Positions 6,560 to 13,278 of a DNA stretch of 14,250 nt are shown here, in pieces. Every line of letters begins with the position of its first letter. The stretch's first letter is position 1. The DNA is taken from positions 1-14,250 of the forward strand of contig PKWA01000128.1 in assembly GCA_003131665.1 (NCBI GenBank). The letters are read 5' to 3'. Source of the stretch: Acidimicrobiaceae bacterium (GTDB lineage: Bacteria > Actinomycetota > Acidimicrobiia > Acidimicrobiales > RAAP-2). The position numbers and the translations under genes are program-made. Under the pieces are notes generated by a model. That model saw only the letters and a list, made by a program, of their open reading frames with translations. It ran no database searches and was not told where the DNA came from.

Positions 6560-7756
6560 TTAGCTTTTCATCAAGTCCGGCGACGTCTCCATGCCTTGGC
6601 GCCAGACCGAACGAGCAATGATCTTGGTCGGGTCGGCTCGATCCTTGTAACGCAGCGCGACGTCGCGCACCTCTTCGAGCAGACCTTCAGAGAGGTGTAT
6701 CGGATCGAGGCCCAGCGCCAGGAACTTCTCTCGGCTGACGTTGAGTTCGTTCTCGACCGCTTCGCGTCGAGGGTTGGGCAGAAACGCCACATCCACCCCG
6801 GTCAATTTTGAGATGAGTTCGGCGAGCTCACGCACGCGGTGGGTCTCCGTGACCTGGTTAAAGACCAGGGGCTTGTCGCCGCGCGCCGGCGGATTCTCCA
6901 GCGCTATTTGAACGCAACGAACCGTGTCGCGAATATGGATGAAGGCGCGTGTTTGACCACCGGTGCCGTGCACGGTCAGCGGGTGACCGATGGCGGCCTG
7001 CATCAAGAAGCGATTGAGCACGGTGCCGTAGTCGCCGTCGTAATCGAAACGATTGATGAGTCGCTCGTCGAGGGCGGTCTGAGGAGTCTGGGTACCCCAG
7101 ACGATGCCCTGGTGCAGGTCGGTGATGCGCAACTGGTCGTTGGCGCAGTAGAAGGCGAACAGCAACTGGTCGAGGGTCTTGGTGAGGTGATAGACCGAGC
7201 CAGGATTGGCCGGATGAAGTATCTCGCGCTCGATCTCCCCGTCGGGCGTGGGGACCTTGACGGTGAGATAGCCCTCAGGGATCGGCGCAGAACCCGACCA
7301 GCCGTAGCCGTAGACGCCCATGGTGCCTAAGTGCACCAAGGCAATATCCAAACCACTAGCGACGATGGCCGCTAAGACGTTGTGAGTCGCGCGCACGTTG
7401 TTGTCCACGGTGTATCGCTTCGCCGCAGTACTGCGCATTGAATAGGGCGCGGCGCGCTGCTCGGCGAAGTGCACCAGGGCGTCTGGGCGAATCTCTCGCA
7501 GCAGTGCTTCGAAGCGGTCGAACTCTTCGGCGAGATCGAGGTGGACGAAGCCGATCTCCTTGTCGGTCAGTGACTTCCAAACCCGACGTCGCTCGCCAAT
7601 CGGGCGAATCGGTGTGAGGGAATCGACCTCGAGTTCGAGATCGATCTCGCGTCGACTCAAATTGTCAACGATCGTGACGTCGTGACCAAGATCCGATAGA
7701 TGCAGTGACGTCGGCCATCCACAGAAACCGTCGCCACCAAGAACCAGTACCTTCAT
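6560..7756 (-). CDS. sqdB: UDP-sulfoquinovose synthase (SQD1/SqdB family)
   Basis: Extended SDR enzyme that converts UDP-glucose and sulfite to UDP-sulfoquinovose, the head-group donor for the sulfolipid SQDG. At 398 aa it matches mature plant SQD1 in length and closely in motifs. The NAD+ binding loop is GGDGFCGW (7-14), followed by IVDNLSRR (29-36), SLTPI (46-50) and HFAEQRAAPYSM (96-107). HLGTMGVYG (142-150) carries the catalytic Thr145. YHLTK (189-193) carries the SDR Tyr189 and Lys193. Then come DLHQGIVWG (213-221), NRFDYD (235-240), LNRF (247-250), HPLTVHGTGGQTRAF (258-272) and IRDTV (275-279). The ATG at 7756 has a strong GAGGAG ribosome site 5 bp upstream. The sulfoquinovosyltransferase partner (SqdX/SQD2) is not in this window. 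Use of UDP-sulfoquinovose for a glycan instead of a lipid is possible. Confidence 0.9.
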   Translation of the reverse strand: MKVLVLGGDGFCGWPTSLHLSDLGHDVTIVDNLSRREIDLELEVDSLTPIRPIGERRRVWKSLTDKEIGFVHLDLAEEFDRFEALLREIRPDALVHFAEQRAAPYSMRSTAAKRYTVDNNVRATHNVLAAIVASGLDIALVHLGTMGVYGYGWSGSAPIPEGYLTVKVPTPDGEIEREILHPANPGSVYHLTKTLDQLLFAFYCANDQLRITDLHQGIVWGTQTPQTALDERLINRFDYDGDYGTVLNRFLMQAAIGHPLTVHGTGGQTRAFIHIRDTVRCVQIALENPPARGDKPLVFNQVTETHRVRELAELISKLTGVDVAFLPNPRREAVENELNVSREKFLALGLDPIHLSEGLLEEVRDVALRYKDRADPTKIIARSVWRQGMETSPDLMKS

Positions 7757-7804
7757 GAAAACTCCTCGTGCGCAAGCGCGAAAGACGGCCAGTCGAGCCG
7801 CCGA

Positions 7805-7835
7805 GTCCCTCCATTAAGAGGGCAATGTCCCTCCA
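7805..7835. repeat. Two direct repeats in the sqdB leader, 22 bp apart
   Basis: GTCCCTCCA occurs at 7805-7813 and 7827-7835, about two helical turns apart. The first copy overlaps a CCCTC/GAGGG hairpin (7807-7822). They lie 49-79 bp upstream of the sqdB start on its leader side. They could be a regulator's tandem half-sites or leader RNA structure; neither is proven. Confidence 0.35.
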
Positions 7836-7845
7836 GACTACCAAC

Positions 7846-7875
7846 GTATTACCCGCACACTGGTGGCTTTGTCGA
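7846..7875 (-). promoter_or_regulatory. Candidate sqdB promoter
   Basis: On the minus strand TCGACA (7875-7870, one change from TTGACA) and TAATAC (7851-7846) are separated by 18 bp. This would give a leader of about 80 nt that contains the 9-bp direct repeats and the GAGGAG ribosome site. It is supported by motif match only. Confidence 0.3.
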
Positions 7876-7993
7876 ACGTTGAAATGTCCTTCGCGTGGCA
7901 ACTTGCGTCTGCCTGGTCTGAACTACTGCATGAGTTGCGTCACGACGTTCGACGACGACAAAGATCGCCGAGATTGTTCGGGTCCGGCTTCGT

Positions 7994-8005
7994 TACACTC
8001 GAGTG
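7994..8005 (+). promoter_or_regulatory. Candidate leaderless -10 element of the small membrane gene
   Basis: TACACT (7994-7999) ends exactly 6 bp before the GTG at 8006, and there is no Shine-Dalgarno. This favours GTG 8006 as the start over the adjoining in-frame GTG at 8003. Confidence 0.4.
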
Positions 8006-8518
8006 GTGCGTCGCTTTACGCGAGAGAACAGTGCCCGGCGTACCAATCTGCTCTTTTTGATCATCTTTGGGGTGGCCTTTGGCTTCGTCGAGGCGGCCGT
8101 GGTCTACTACCTTCGAATCCTTTTGCACTTTCGCGACGACTACTCAATCGCTCACTACAAGACGTTATTGAATCTGGGATTTATTACCTTCGTCTCGCCG
8201 GTCCATTCGCTACTGGTGAACCATCGAGTGAGTGACATCGAAGTGGCGCGCGAGAGCGCGACCTTGGTCATGTTGATCTGCCTCGCATGCGTGGCGGCCA
8301 CGGGATGGCGGCGGCGAGCTGGAGCGTTTTTGGTGGGCTTCGCCTGTTGGGACCTTGCCTACTATCTCTTCTTGAGGATCTTGGATAACTGGCCACGAAG
8401 CTTGATGACCAAAGACGTCTTCTTTCTCATTCCCGTCACCTCGATCGGCCCGGTCATCACGCCAATCGTGATCTCAACGCTGCTCCTCGCGCTCGGCATC
8501 AAGCTCTACGGCGATTGA
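8006..8518 (+). CDS. Small conserved multi-pass membrane protein of unknown function
   Basis: A 170 aa integral membrane protein. Hydrophobic segments lie at about 14-37, 58-72, 83-99, 105-123 and 139-166. Conserved-looking polar and aromatic patterns include FGFVEAAVVYY in the first helix, EVARESATLVML before the third segment, and FACWDLAYYLFLRIL. The last helix has FLIPV, then GPVITPIV. I recognise the pattern as resembling an uncharacterised bacterial membrane family but cannot name a domain. No signal peptide or enzymatic motif is evident. The start is GTG 8006 (GTG 8003 would add one residue), chosen for its spacing to TACACT. The gene is divergent from sqdB and convergent with the LCP gene, with a short hairpin between the stops. 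There is no obvious functional partner. Confidence 0.68.
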   Translation: MRRFTRENSARRTNLLFLIIFGVAFGFVEAAVVYYLRILLHFRDDYSIAHYKTLLNLGFITFVSPVHSLLVNHRVSDIEVARESATLVMLICLACVAATGWRRRAGAFLVGFACWDLAYYLFLRILDNWPRSLMTKDVFFLIPVTSIGPVITPIVISTLLLALGIKLYGD

Positions 8519-8521
8519 CGC

Positions 8522-8535
8522 CCCACGAGTGTGGG
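8522..8535. terminator. Hairpin between convergent genes
   Basis: CCCAC (8522-8526) and GTGGG (8531-8535) form a perfect 5-bp stem with a GAGT tetraloop, exactly in the 19-bp gap between the two convergent stop codons. It has no T-tract. Its position suits a bidirectional terminator. Confidence 0.4.
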
Positions 8536-8537
8536 AC

Positions 8538-10253
8538 TCACTTCGCCTTGGTCGTAGTGGTGGTGGCCGCGACGGCCGGGCCGGTGTTCGCGGCGTTGCA
8601 CGCCCTCGGGTCCCACGGGGCCAACGCGGCGCTGACGGGACTGGGGGCGCTGAACTGGCTGTTCGTCTTCACCCCGGGCGGGTCGTAGATCGTGGTCGTC
8701 GTGACGGCAGAGATCGTCGACGTCGTTTTGGTGGGTGGTTTCTTCGTCGCGACGGCCTTCGCCTTGACGGAGAGATCGGTCCCGGTCTGCACCGTTACCA
8801 ATGCGCCGGGCGTGACGTTCTTCGGGTCGTAGCCCAAGATCGCGGGACCTTGCAGCTGAGCGAGTACGGCCTGAGCCGCCGCCTGCGCGGGGGAGATCCA
8901 GTTGCCGCTCGTGGGCGGTTTCGGTCCGCCGTACCAGACAACCGTGTCGCTCACCGGGCCCACCGGGGTCACGTCGCCGGTTGACTTGATCTTGAACCCC
9001 AGGGCCGTGAGCCCTCGCGCCACGGTCGCGGCCTGACTGGCGACGCCCGTGCCGTTCTCAATCGAGATCGGAAAGCTCGACGGCGCCGGCAGCGGCTGGT
9101 CGGTGAAGGAATTGGTACCCGCGGCCACGCCCAGAATCTGGTTTACCGAGTTGACTCCGGTCGGCTGGACCGGGAACTCGATGTCGCCGTAGTAGTAACC
9201 CTGGTAGAGGTACGTGCCGGTCTCCACCTCCAAGACGGGGAAGGTGTACTGAAGAACGTTGGCGATGTTGGTGTGGGCGAAAGTCTCGGCGAGGTCGACC
9301 ATCGAGCCTTCACTGAAGCCGTTGTCGACGGTGAGATCGGGCAAGACGGCCGTCGCAATGCTCTGGTCGGTGATCGGATTGCCGAGTCCGCGTGCGGCAA
9401 CTTTCGCCGCTAAGACGCGCAAAAACTCGTGAGTCCGGCGAATCCGAGCGAGGTCCGAGAGTGCCTCCTGGGGCCACGAACGGGGATCGTGATTCGACGG
9501 CGTGGGCTGGATCTGCAGGTGCCGGGCCCGTACTAACTCGAGCGCCTTTACCCCATCGAGCAAGTAGCAGCCGGGCCGTTCGATGTTCAACCCCGAGTAC
9601 TGGTCGAAGATCGGAATGGGAAAGTCCATATAGACCCCGCCCAGTGCATTTACCACGCTCGCGAAGGTGTCGAAGTTCAACTCAACATAGTGATTGATCG
9701 GAATCGCGAAATCCTCCTCGATCGCGGCCACGAGTTGACTCGGTCCTTGATAGAGGGCCGCGTCAATCTTGTTAGCGCCCTCGATGCGCGCATTGGGGAC
9801 AAAGAGGTCACGAGGTATCGATAACAGCGACACGGTGCCCGTGCTCGGGTCGAGGTGCAGAATCATGTCGATATCGCTGTTCACCCCCGTGACGCCTTGG
9901 GAGCACAGTCCGTACGCGATGTTCTGAACCTTCAGTCCGCATCGGGTTGTTGAGCCAATCATCAAGATGTTCTCGGTGGCCCCGGGGTTTTGAAGACCAG
10001 TCACGTTCTTGTGATGAATCAGTGACCCGAGGTAGTAGTAATCCCCGACCACCGCGCCAACAATGAGAACGACGACGAGCCCGAGCGCGATCACAGTTCG
10101 CTGGACCCACTTTCGCCGGCGACTTCGCACCCGACGCGTGGGGGCGCCGGAAGAGCGACGATCGACAGCCTGGCCGAGTTGAACGAGCCGTTCCGAGTTC
10201 GGAATCTTCTCCGCAGATCGCTCGCGATCGTTGCCGGTATCATCGCGAGGCAT
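8538..10253 (-). CDS. LytR-CpsA-Psr (LCP) family protein with LytR_C domain
   Basis: A 571 aa envelope protein. LCP enzymes transfer lipid-linked glycopolymers (teichoic acid, arabinogalactan or capsule type) onto peptidoglycan. The cytoplasmic N-terminus is basic (SRRRKWVQR, 44-52) and is followed by a single membrane anchor at about 54-70. The extracellular LCP domain spans about 95-285. It contains NILMIGS (95-101), SDIDMILHLDP (126-136), the LSIPRDLFV block (144-152) with R148 and D149, GANKIDAALYQG (159-170), DLARIRRTHEFL (267-278) and the GVKALELVRARH block. The LytR_C domain is at about 394-442 (FPISIENGTG, then VARGLTALGFKI). The tail is Thr/Pro/Ala-rich (500-571) and probably spans or contacts the wall. 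Cysteines at 105, 117, 229 and 552 could form disulfides. The ATG has no ribosome site, but TAGAAT lies 6 bp upstream. The acceptor polymer cannot be deduced. Confidence 0.88.
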   Translation of the reverse strand: MPRDDTGNDRERSAEKIPNSERLVQLGQAVDRRSSGAPTRRVRSRRRKWVQRTVIALGLVVVLIVGAVVGDYYYLGSLIHHKNVTGLQNPGATENILMIGSTTRCGLKVQNIAYGLCSQGVTGVNSDIDMILHLDPSTGTVSLLSIPRDLFVPNARIEGANKIDAALYQGPSQLVAAIEEDFAIPINHYVELNFDTFASVVNALGGVYMDFPIPIFDQYSGLNIERPGCYLLDGVKALELVRARHLQIQPTPSNHDPRSWPQEALSDLARIRRTHEFLRVLAAKVAARGLGNPITDQSIATAVLPDLTVDNGFSEGSMVDLAETFAHTNIANVLQYTFPVLEVETGTYLYQGYYYGDIEFPVQPTGVNSVNQILGVAAGTNSFTDQPLPAPSSFPISIENGTGVASQAATVARGLTALGFKIKSTGDVTPVGPVSDTVVWYGGPKPPTSGNWISPAQAAAQAVLAQLQGPAILGYDPKNVTPGALVTVQTGTDLSVKAKAVATKKPPTKTTSTISAVTTTTIYDPPGVKTNSQFSAPSPVSAALAPWDPRACNAANTGPAVAATTTTTKAK

Positions 10254-10265
10254 CGATACATTCTA
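10254..10265 (-). promoter_or_regulatory. Candidate leaderless -10 element of the LCP gene
   Basis: On the minus strand TAGAAT ends exactly 6 bp before the ATG at 10253 with no purine-rich ribosome site between, as expected for a leaderless actinobacterial transcript. No convincing -35 was seen. Confidence 0.45.
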
Positions 10266-10397
10266 GTTGTCGCCTCTGATGACGACGGTGCAGTGCGTAA
10301 CGCTGAAGTACCGAATGTATGGTCAAGCGCTCTAAAAGAACGATCGCTTCTCCTGATAACTCGACCGAAAATTCTGGCGAATGGCACATCACGTTCA

Positions 10398-10420
10398 TGA
10401 GACAATGACAATGTGACTCA
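10398..10420. promoter_or_regulatory. Inverted repeat upstream of the zinc transporter gene
   Basis: TGAGACA (10398-10404) and TGACTCA (10414-10420) are inverted with one mismatch in seven around a 9-bp AT-rich centre. The centre region also carries the tandem GACAATGACAATG. It ends 32 bp before the CDF start, so a metal-sensing repressor or activator site is plausible. It is not a clear match to any known Zur or ArsR box I could name. Confidence 0.3.
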
Positions 10421-10452
10421 AATCAACCCGGATGCTGGGGTGACTCCAACTC

Positions 10453-11379
10453 GTGGCTAACGCGCACCGGAAACACAGTCATTCGCATCAAGTGAGTACG
10501 AACACCGATATTCGTTACGTGCTCGTGGCCCTGAGCTTGATACTCGCATTCCTCGTGGGCGAGGTCGCGGCGGCAATCGTTGGCCATTCGCTGGTCCTCT
10601 TCGCCGATGCCGGACACATGTTGACCGACGTCGCGGCACTGGGCATGAGCGTGTGGGCGATTCGTCTGGCGCGAAAGCCCGCTCAGGGCCGATGGACGTT
10701 CGGGTTTCAACGAGCCGAGATCGTCTCGGCGGCGGTCAATGGGGTTACCCTCGTCGCCATCGCGCTACTGATCGGTGTCGAAGCGATCCAACGGCTTATC
10801 TCGCCCCAACACGTCAACGGCGGTCTCCTCCTCATCGTGGCGATCGTTGGCGCCGTCATCAACGTCATCGCTACCGGACTGCTCAAAAGAACCAATCAAT
10901 CGAGTCTTAACTTGCGCGGCGCTTACGTGCACATACTCACCGACCTGTTCGCTTTCATCGGAACGGGCGCGGCCGGATTGATAATCATCCTCAGCGGCTG
11001 GGAGCGCGCTGATCCCATTGCCTCACTGATTGTCGTCGCACTGATGGCTAAGACCTCATGGGGACTACTACGAGACGCCGGAAGGATCCTCCTTGAGGCC
11101 TCACCAGAGAACCTCGATCTCACCGACATTCGCGCCCACCTAACGAGGGTGCCGCACGTCCTTGACGTGCACGACCTCCACGCCTGGACTGTTACCTCGG
11201 GGTCGTTGACACTCTCCGCGCACGTCGTGGTCGAAGACCACTGCTTTGACAGCGGCCATACCCCACAGATTCTCGACGCACTGCAAATGTGCCTCGCGGG
11301 ACACTTCGACATTGAGCACGCCACCTTCCAACTTGAACCAGTCACGCACGTCGCTCACGAGCCCGGACTGCATCCATAG
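10453..11379 (+). CDS. Zinc-type cation diffusion facilitator (CzcD/ZitB-like)
   Basis: A 308 aa inner-membrane antiporter of the CDF family that exports Zn2+ (possibly also Cd2+ or Co2+) in exchange for protons. The N-terminus is His-rich (HRKHSHSH, 5-12). Six helices lie at about 22-43, 49-70, 88-110, 124-144, 157-180 and 186-203. The metal site is formed by DAGHMLTD in helix 2 (H55, D59) and VHILTD in helix 5 (H160, D164). This two-His/two-Asp arrangement is typical of zinc-selective members. The cytoplasmic C-terminal domain (about 205-296) contains VHDLHAWTVTSG (239-250) and LSAHVVVEDH. The start must be GTG 10453 because an in-frame TGA lies at 10441-10443; GGGGTGA at 10437-10443 may be the ribosome site. 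The gene is divergent from the LCP gene across about 200 bp. Confidence 0.9.
   Translation: MANAHRKHSHSHQVSTNTDIRYVLVALSLILAFLVGEVAAAIVGHSLVLFADAGHMLTDVAALGMSVWAIRLARKPAQGRWTFGFQRAEIVSAAVNGVTLVAIALLIGVEAIQRLISPQHVNGGLLLIVAIVGAVINVIATGLLKRTNQSSLNLRGAYVHILTDLFAFIGTGAAGLIIILSGWERADPIASLIVVALMAKTSWGLLRDAGRILLEASPENLDLTDIRAHLTRVPHVLDVHDLHAWTVTSGSLTLSAHVVVEDHCFDSGHTPQILDALQMCLAGHFDIEHATFQLEPVTHVAHEPGLHP
10871..10900. repeat. 30-bp segment of the CDF gene repeated at the window end
   Basis: This stretch inside the zinc transporter gene matches 14221-14250 at 28 of 30 positions, with the last 22 bases (10879-10900) identical. In the transporter it encodes the loop around LLKRTNQ and is in its natural reading frame, so this is the original copy. 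Confidence 0.9.
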
Positions 11380-11440
11380 ACAACGTCAATCGTGAAGGTC
11401 GCTCCAAACACCCCTACTTGCGATGAATTCGGGCGAACCG

Positions 11441-11707
11441 TTACCGGCCAGTGCGCTCGCGGTGTGCGCAACCGGGCCAACAGCAGGGCCGACGCTGGCC
11501 CTCCTCGAGTTCCTCCTGGGTCCGAAGAATTCGGCGTTCCCTGGTCTTCACCTGTTTCGCATCCACGACCCAGCAAATGAACTCATTACGCGCTAGCGGC
11601 GTGATGACCTTCCAAGCGTCGAGGGCCGTTGGATTGACGATCAGCGCTTTGCGCAGGTCTGGGGGAAGTTTGTGGACTTTTCCACCGGGTACTCGCGGAC
11701 TGGTCAT
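11441..11707 (-). CDS. YdeI/OmpD-associated (OmdA) family protein
   Basis: An 88 aa soluble protein. The family core is HKLPPDLRKAL (12-22), AWKVITPLARNEFICWV (31-47), then DAKQVKTRERRI and RTQEELEEGQR (62-72). The C-terminus is PCCWPGCAHR, a short Cys-rich end that could bind metal. The family has been linked by name to bacteriocin protection and porin association, but its biochemical role is unclear. I prefer ATG 11707 to the GTG at 11743. ATG 11707 has TACCAT 6 bp upstream (a leaderless-type promoter), and the longer version would read through the promoter and a palindrome. Its neighbours are a convergent CDF gene and an upstream sigma/anti-sigma operon on the same strand, from which it is separated by a hairpin-rich spacer. 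Confidence 0.75.
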   Translation of the reverse strand: MTSPRVPGGKVHKLPPDLRKALIVNPTALDAWKVITPLARNEFICWVVDAKQVKTRERRILRTQEELEEGQRRPCCWPGCAHRERTGR

Positions 11708-11719
11708 AGGGCAATGGTA
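11708..11719 (-). promoter_or_regulatory. Candidate leaderless -10 element of the YdeI-family gene
   Basis: On the minus strand TACCAT ends exactly 6 bp before the ATG at 11707, with no ribosome site. The -35 position would fall inside the palindrome at 11730-11743. Confidence 0.4.
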
Positions 11720-11729
11720 GCGAATCAGA

Positions 11730-11743
11730 GTGAGTTCACTCAC
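11730..11743. promoter_or_regulatory. Perfect palindrome over the -35 region of the YdeI-family gene
   Basis: GTGAGTTCACTCAC has six perfectly paired arm positions around a two-base centre. It is placed where a repressor would block the -35 of the YdeI-family promoter. It could alternatively be a short RNA stem with a TTCA loop. Confidence 0.35.
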
Positions 11744-11754
11744 GCTGACTCAAA

Positions 11755-11850
11755 GACCTTCTTCACGCAAGGTCAGAACCAAGACGTCATTCTCGCGGGC
11801 CGAACCGATGGAGGTTCGAGCGTCCTTGCTTATCTCGTTCGAAGCGAACG
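11755..11850 (-). terminator. Three successive hairpins after the anti-sigma gene
   Basis: Three perfect 6-bp inverted repeats lie in 96 bp: GACCTT/AAGGTC (11755-11774), CGAACC/GGTTCG (11801-11818) and CGTTCG/CGAACG (11836-11850). The last begins 7 bp past the stop of the anti-sigma-like gene, and none has a T-tract. They probably end the sigma operon transcript or protect its 3' end, but a structured leader for the next gene is also possible. Confidence 0.4.
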
Positions 11851-11857
11851 CTCTCTC

Positions 11858-12637
11858 CTAGTTAACGCCGGCCGTCGTCGTAACTTGGACCGACGACACC
11901 GTGGACTGGCTCGGCCACCACGCAGCGAAGAGACCGTTGCTCAGGGTTGCCACCACGCTCGATCCATCGCTGAGCACCATCGTCACACCCGAGACCTGCG
12001 ATCCAATCGAACCTTCGACTACGGAAAATGATTGACCGTTGTCATTGACGGCGGTGTTGTCGATATCAATTACCGCGCCACCGGGAGCGGGAGGCGTCGT
12101 CGACGACGGGTTCGTGACGACGCTTTCAGAACCCGATGGGTGAACAACCGTATTGCCATCGGCATTTCCCGCAGTACTACTCACTCCGATCGTCGCTCCG
12201 TTTTCGTGCAGCGAAGAGAGCTCCGTGCCGACGACGCACAGTGCCGGATTTGTCGTGCCGTAGACGATTAGTGAGTACGGCCCGCGCACGTCGCTCAGCG
12301 ACACCGGGGCGAGCGTCGCCGATCCAGTCCCTCCCGGCACGCTGGCCAGATCCGTCGCGAGTGACGCGCACGTCGCCTCGGCGGCGCTGAGTTGATCGGG
12401 CGACGGCGACGTGGGTTGAGCGGACCAGCCGGCGAAGGCGGGCGAAGCCCACGGACCTAAGAGACCCACGAGCACGGCGGCGACGGCCACCGCCCCACCA
12501 CTGACGCCGGTGACGACAAAACGCCGCGTCCGACGAGGAGACGGAACCGAAACTTCCTCCACGAGGTGCTGAGTACGCTGCGAGATCCACTCGTCGCTCA
12601 ACTCGGGAACGCTCGGCGTCCCAAGCTCTTCATTCAT
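11858..12637 (-). CDS. Membrane-anchored anti-sigma-like protein
   Basis: A 259 aa protein coupled to the ECF sigma gene: its ATG overlaps the sigma TGA (ATGA), and AAGGAGG lies 4 bp upstream. The cytoplasmic N-terminus (1-39) is short and acidic and ends in a basic RRTRR stop-transfer-like patch. A single hydrophobic helix spans about 40-62 and is followed by ASPAFA, a signal-peptidase-like AxA site at 67-69. The extracytoplasmic part (70-259) is Ser/Thr-rich, with C90 and C134 as a possible disulfide. It ends in a beta-rich block, GVTMVLSDGSSV then FAAWWPS (about 217-243), that resembles C-terminal domains of other actinobacterial sigma-linked secreted proteins. The role inferred from operon position and topology is to hold the sigma factor inactive until an envelope signal arrives. 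No classical zinc anti-sigma HxxxCxxC motif is present. Confidence 0.7.
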   Translation of the reverse strand: MNEELGTPSVPELSDEWISQRTQHLVEEVSVPSPRRTRRFVVTGVSGGAVAVAAVLVGLLGPWASPAFAGWSAQPTSPSPDQLSAAEATCASLATDLASVPGGTGSATLAPVSLSDVRGPYSLIVYGTTNPALCVVGTELSSLHENGATIGVSSTAGNADGNTVVHPSGSESVVTNPSSTTPPAPGGAVIDIDNTAVNDNGQSFSVVEGSIGSQVSGVTMVLSDGSSVVATLSNGLFAAWWPSQSTVSSVQVTTTAGVN

Positions 12638-13278
12638 GTTGCCTCCTTCGTGACTCGATCGTCGTGATCGAGCCGTAGTTGTAACTTCCTTCGAGTGCGC
12701 GCCACCCGCGAGCGAACCGTCCCGACGGGGACGCCCAGCGCCACTGCGGTGGCCTCGTAACTGAGACCGCTCCAGAACACCAGGAGCACGATCTCGCGTT
12801 CTTGTTCCGAGAGGTTGCGGACGATCGCATTGACCATGTTGAGTGAAATCTCTGCGTCGAGCCGGTCGATCAGTGTGTCCTCACTCGGAAAGTTGCGGGG
12901 ACTGTCGAGTCGTGCCAAGGCATGGGTGTAGCGACGAAGCGAGCGAGTGGCATTGCGCGACGTGTGCATCGCCACACCGAGCAGCCACGGCAACGCCGAA
13001 CGTTTTTGGAGCACGACCACGTCACGCCGACGCCACGCCTCGAGGAAGACAATGCTCGTGACGTCCTCGGCCATAGCAGCGTCACCCGTGCGCCAGAAAC
13101 AGATCGCGTAGACCGACCGCGCGTGGCGCCGGAAGATTTCTCCGAAGGCTTCCGGGTCCTTCGCCGAGAGTTCCCACAACTCCACGTCGTCGAGTTCGTC
13201 ATAGGTGCGCACAGTAAATAGTGTCCGGTCGCGACCACCTGGTTCCATGTTCTTAAATCGCCCTAACGGAAAAGTCAT
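12634..13278 (-). CDS. ECF-type RNA polymerase sigma factor
   Basis: A 214 aa sigma factor with region 2 at about 42-112 (DPEAFGEIFRRHARSVYAIC, then AEDVTSIVFLEAWRRR) and region 4 at about 145-200. Region 4 includes LSEQEREIVLLVFWSGLSYE and the helix-turn-helix ALGVPVGTVRSRVARTRRKL. Regions 1 and 3 are absent, as in extracytoplasmic-function sigma factors. I chose ATG 13278 because GAAGG lies 5 bp upstream. The alternatives are a TTG at 13290 without a ribosome site and an ATG at 13248. It overlaps the downstream anti-sigma-like gene by four bases, a standard sigma/anti-sigma arrangement. The pair probably drives an envelope-stress or nutrient regulon, commonly including its own promoter. Target promoters cannot be assigned from this window. 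Confidence 0.88.
   Translation of the reverse strand: MTFPLGRFKNMEPGGRDRTLFTVRTYDELDDVELWELSAKDPEAFGEIFRRHARSVYAICFWRTGDAAMAEDVTSIVFLEAWRRRDVVVLQKRSALPWLLGVAMHTSRNATRSLRRYTHALARLDSPRNFPSEDTLIDRLDAEISLNMVNAIVRNLSEQEREIVLLVFWSGLSYEATAVALGVPVGTVRSRVARTRRKLQLRLDHDDRVTKEAT

Noticed and set aside
7768..8235. 155-codon + strand frame with a zinc-ribbon-like cysteine set (CRTLKC, then CMSC)
   Set aside because: It enters the membrane-protein gene out of frame and has no ribosome site, no conserved fold and a promoter inside it. The cysteines look accidental.
11708..11743. GTG start at 11743 for the YdeI-family protein
   Set aside because: The extra 12 residues are encoded by a perfect palindrome and a -10-like element, so the region is more likely regulatory.
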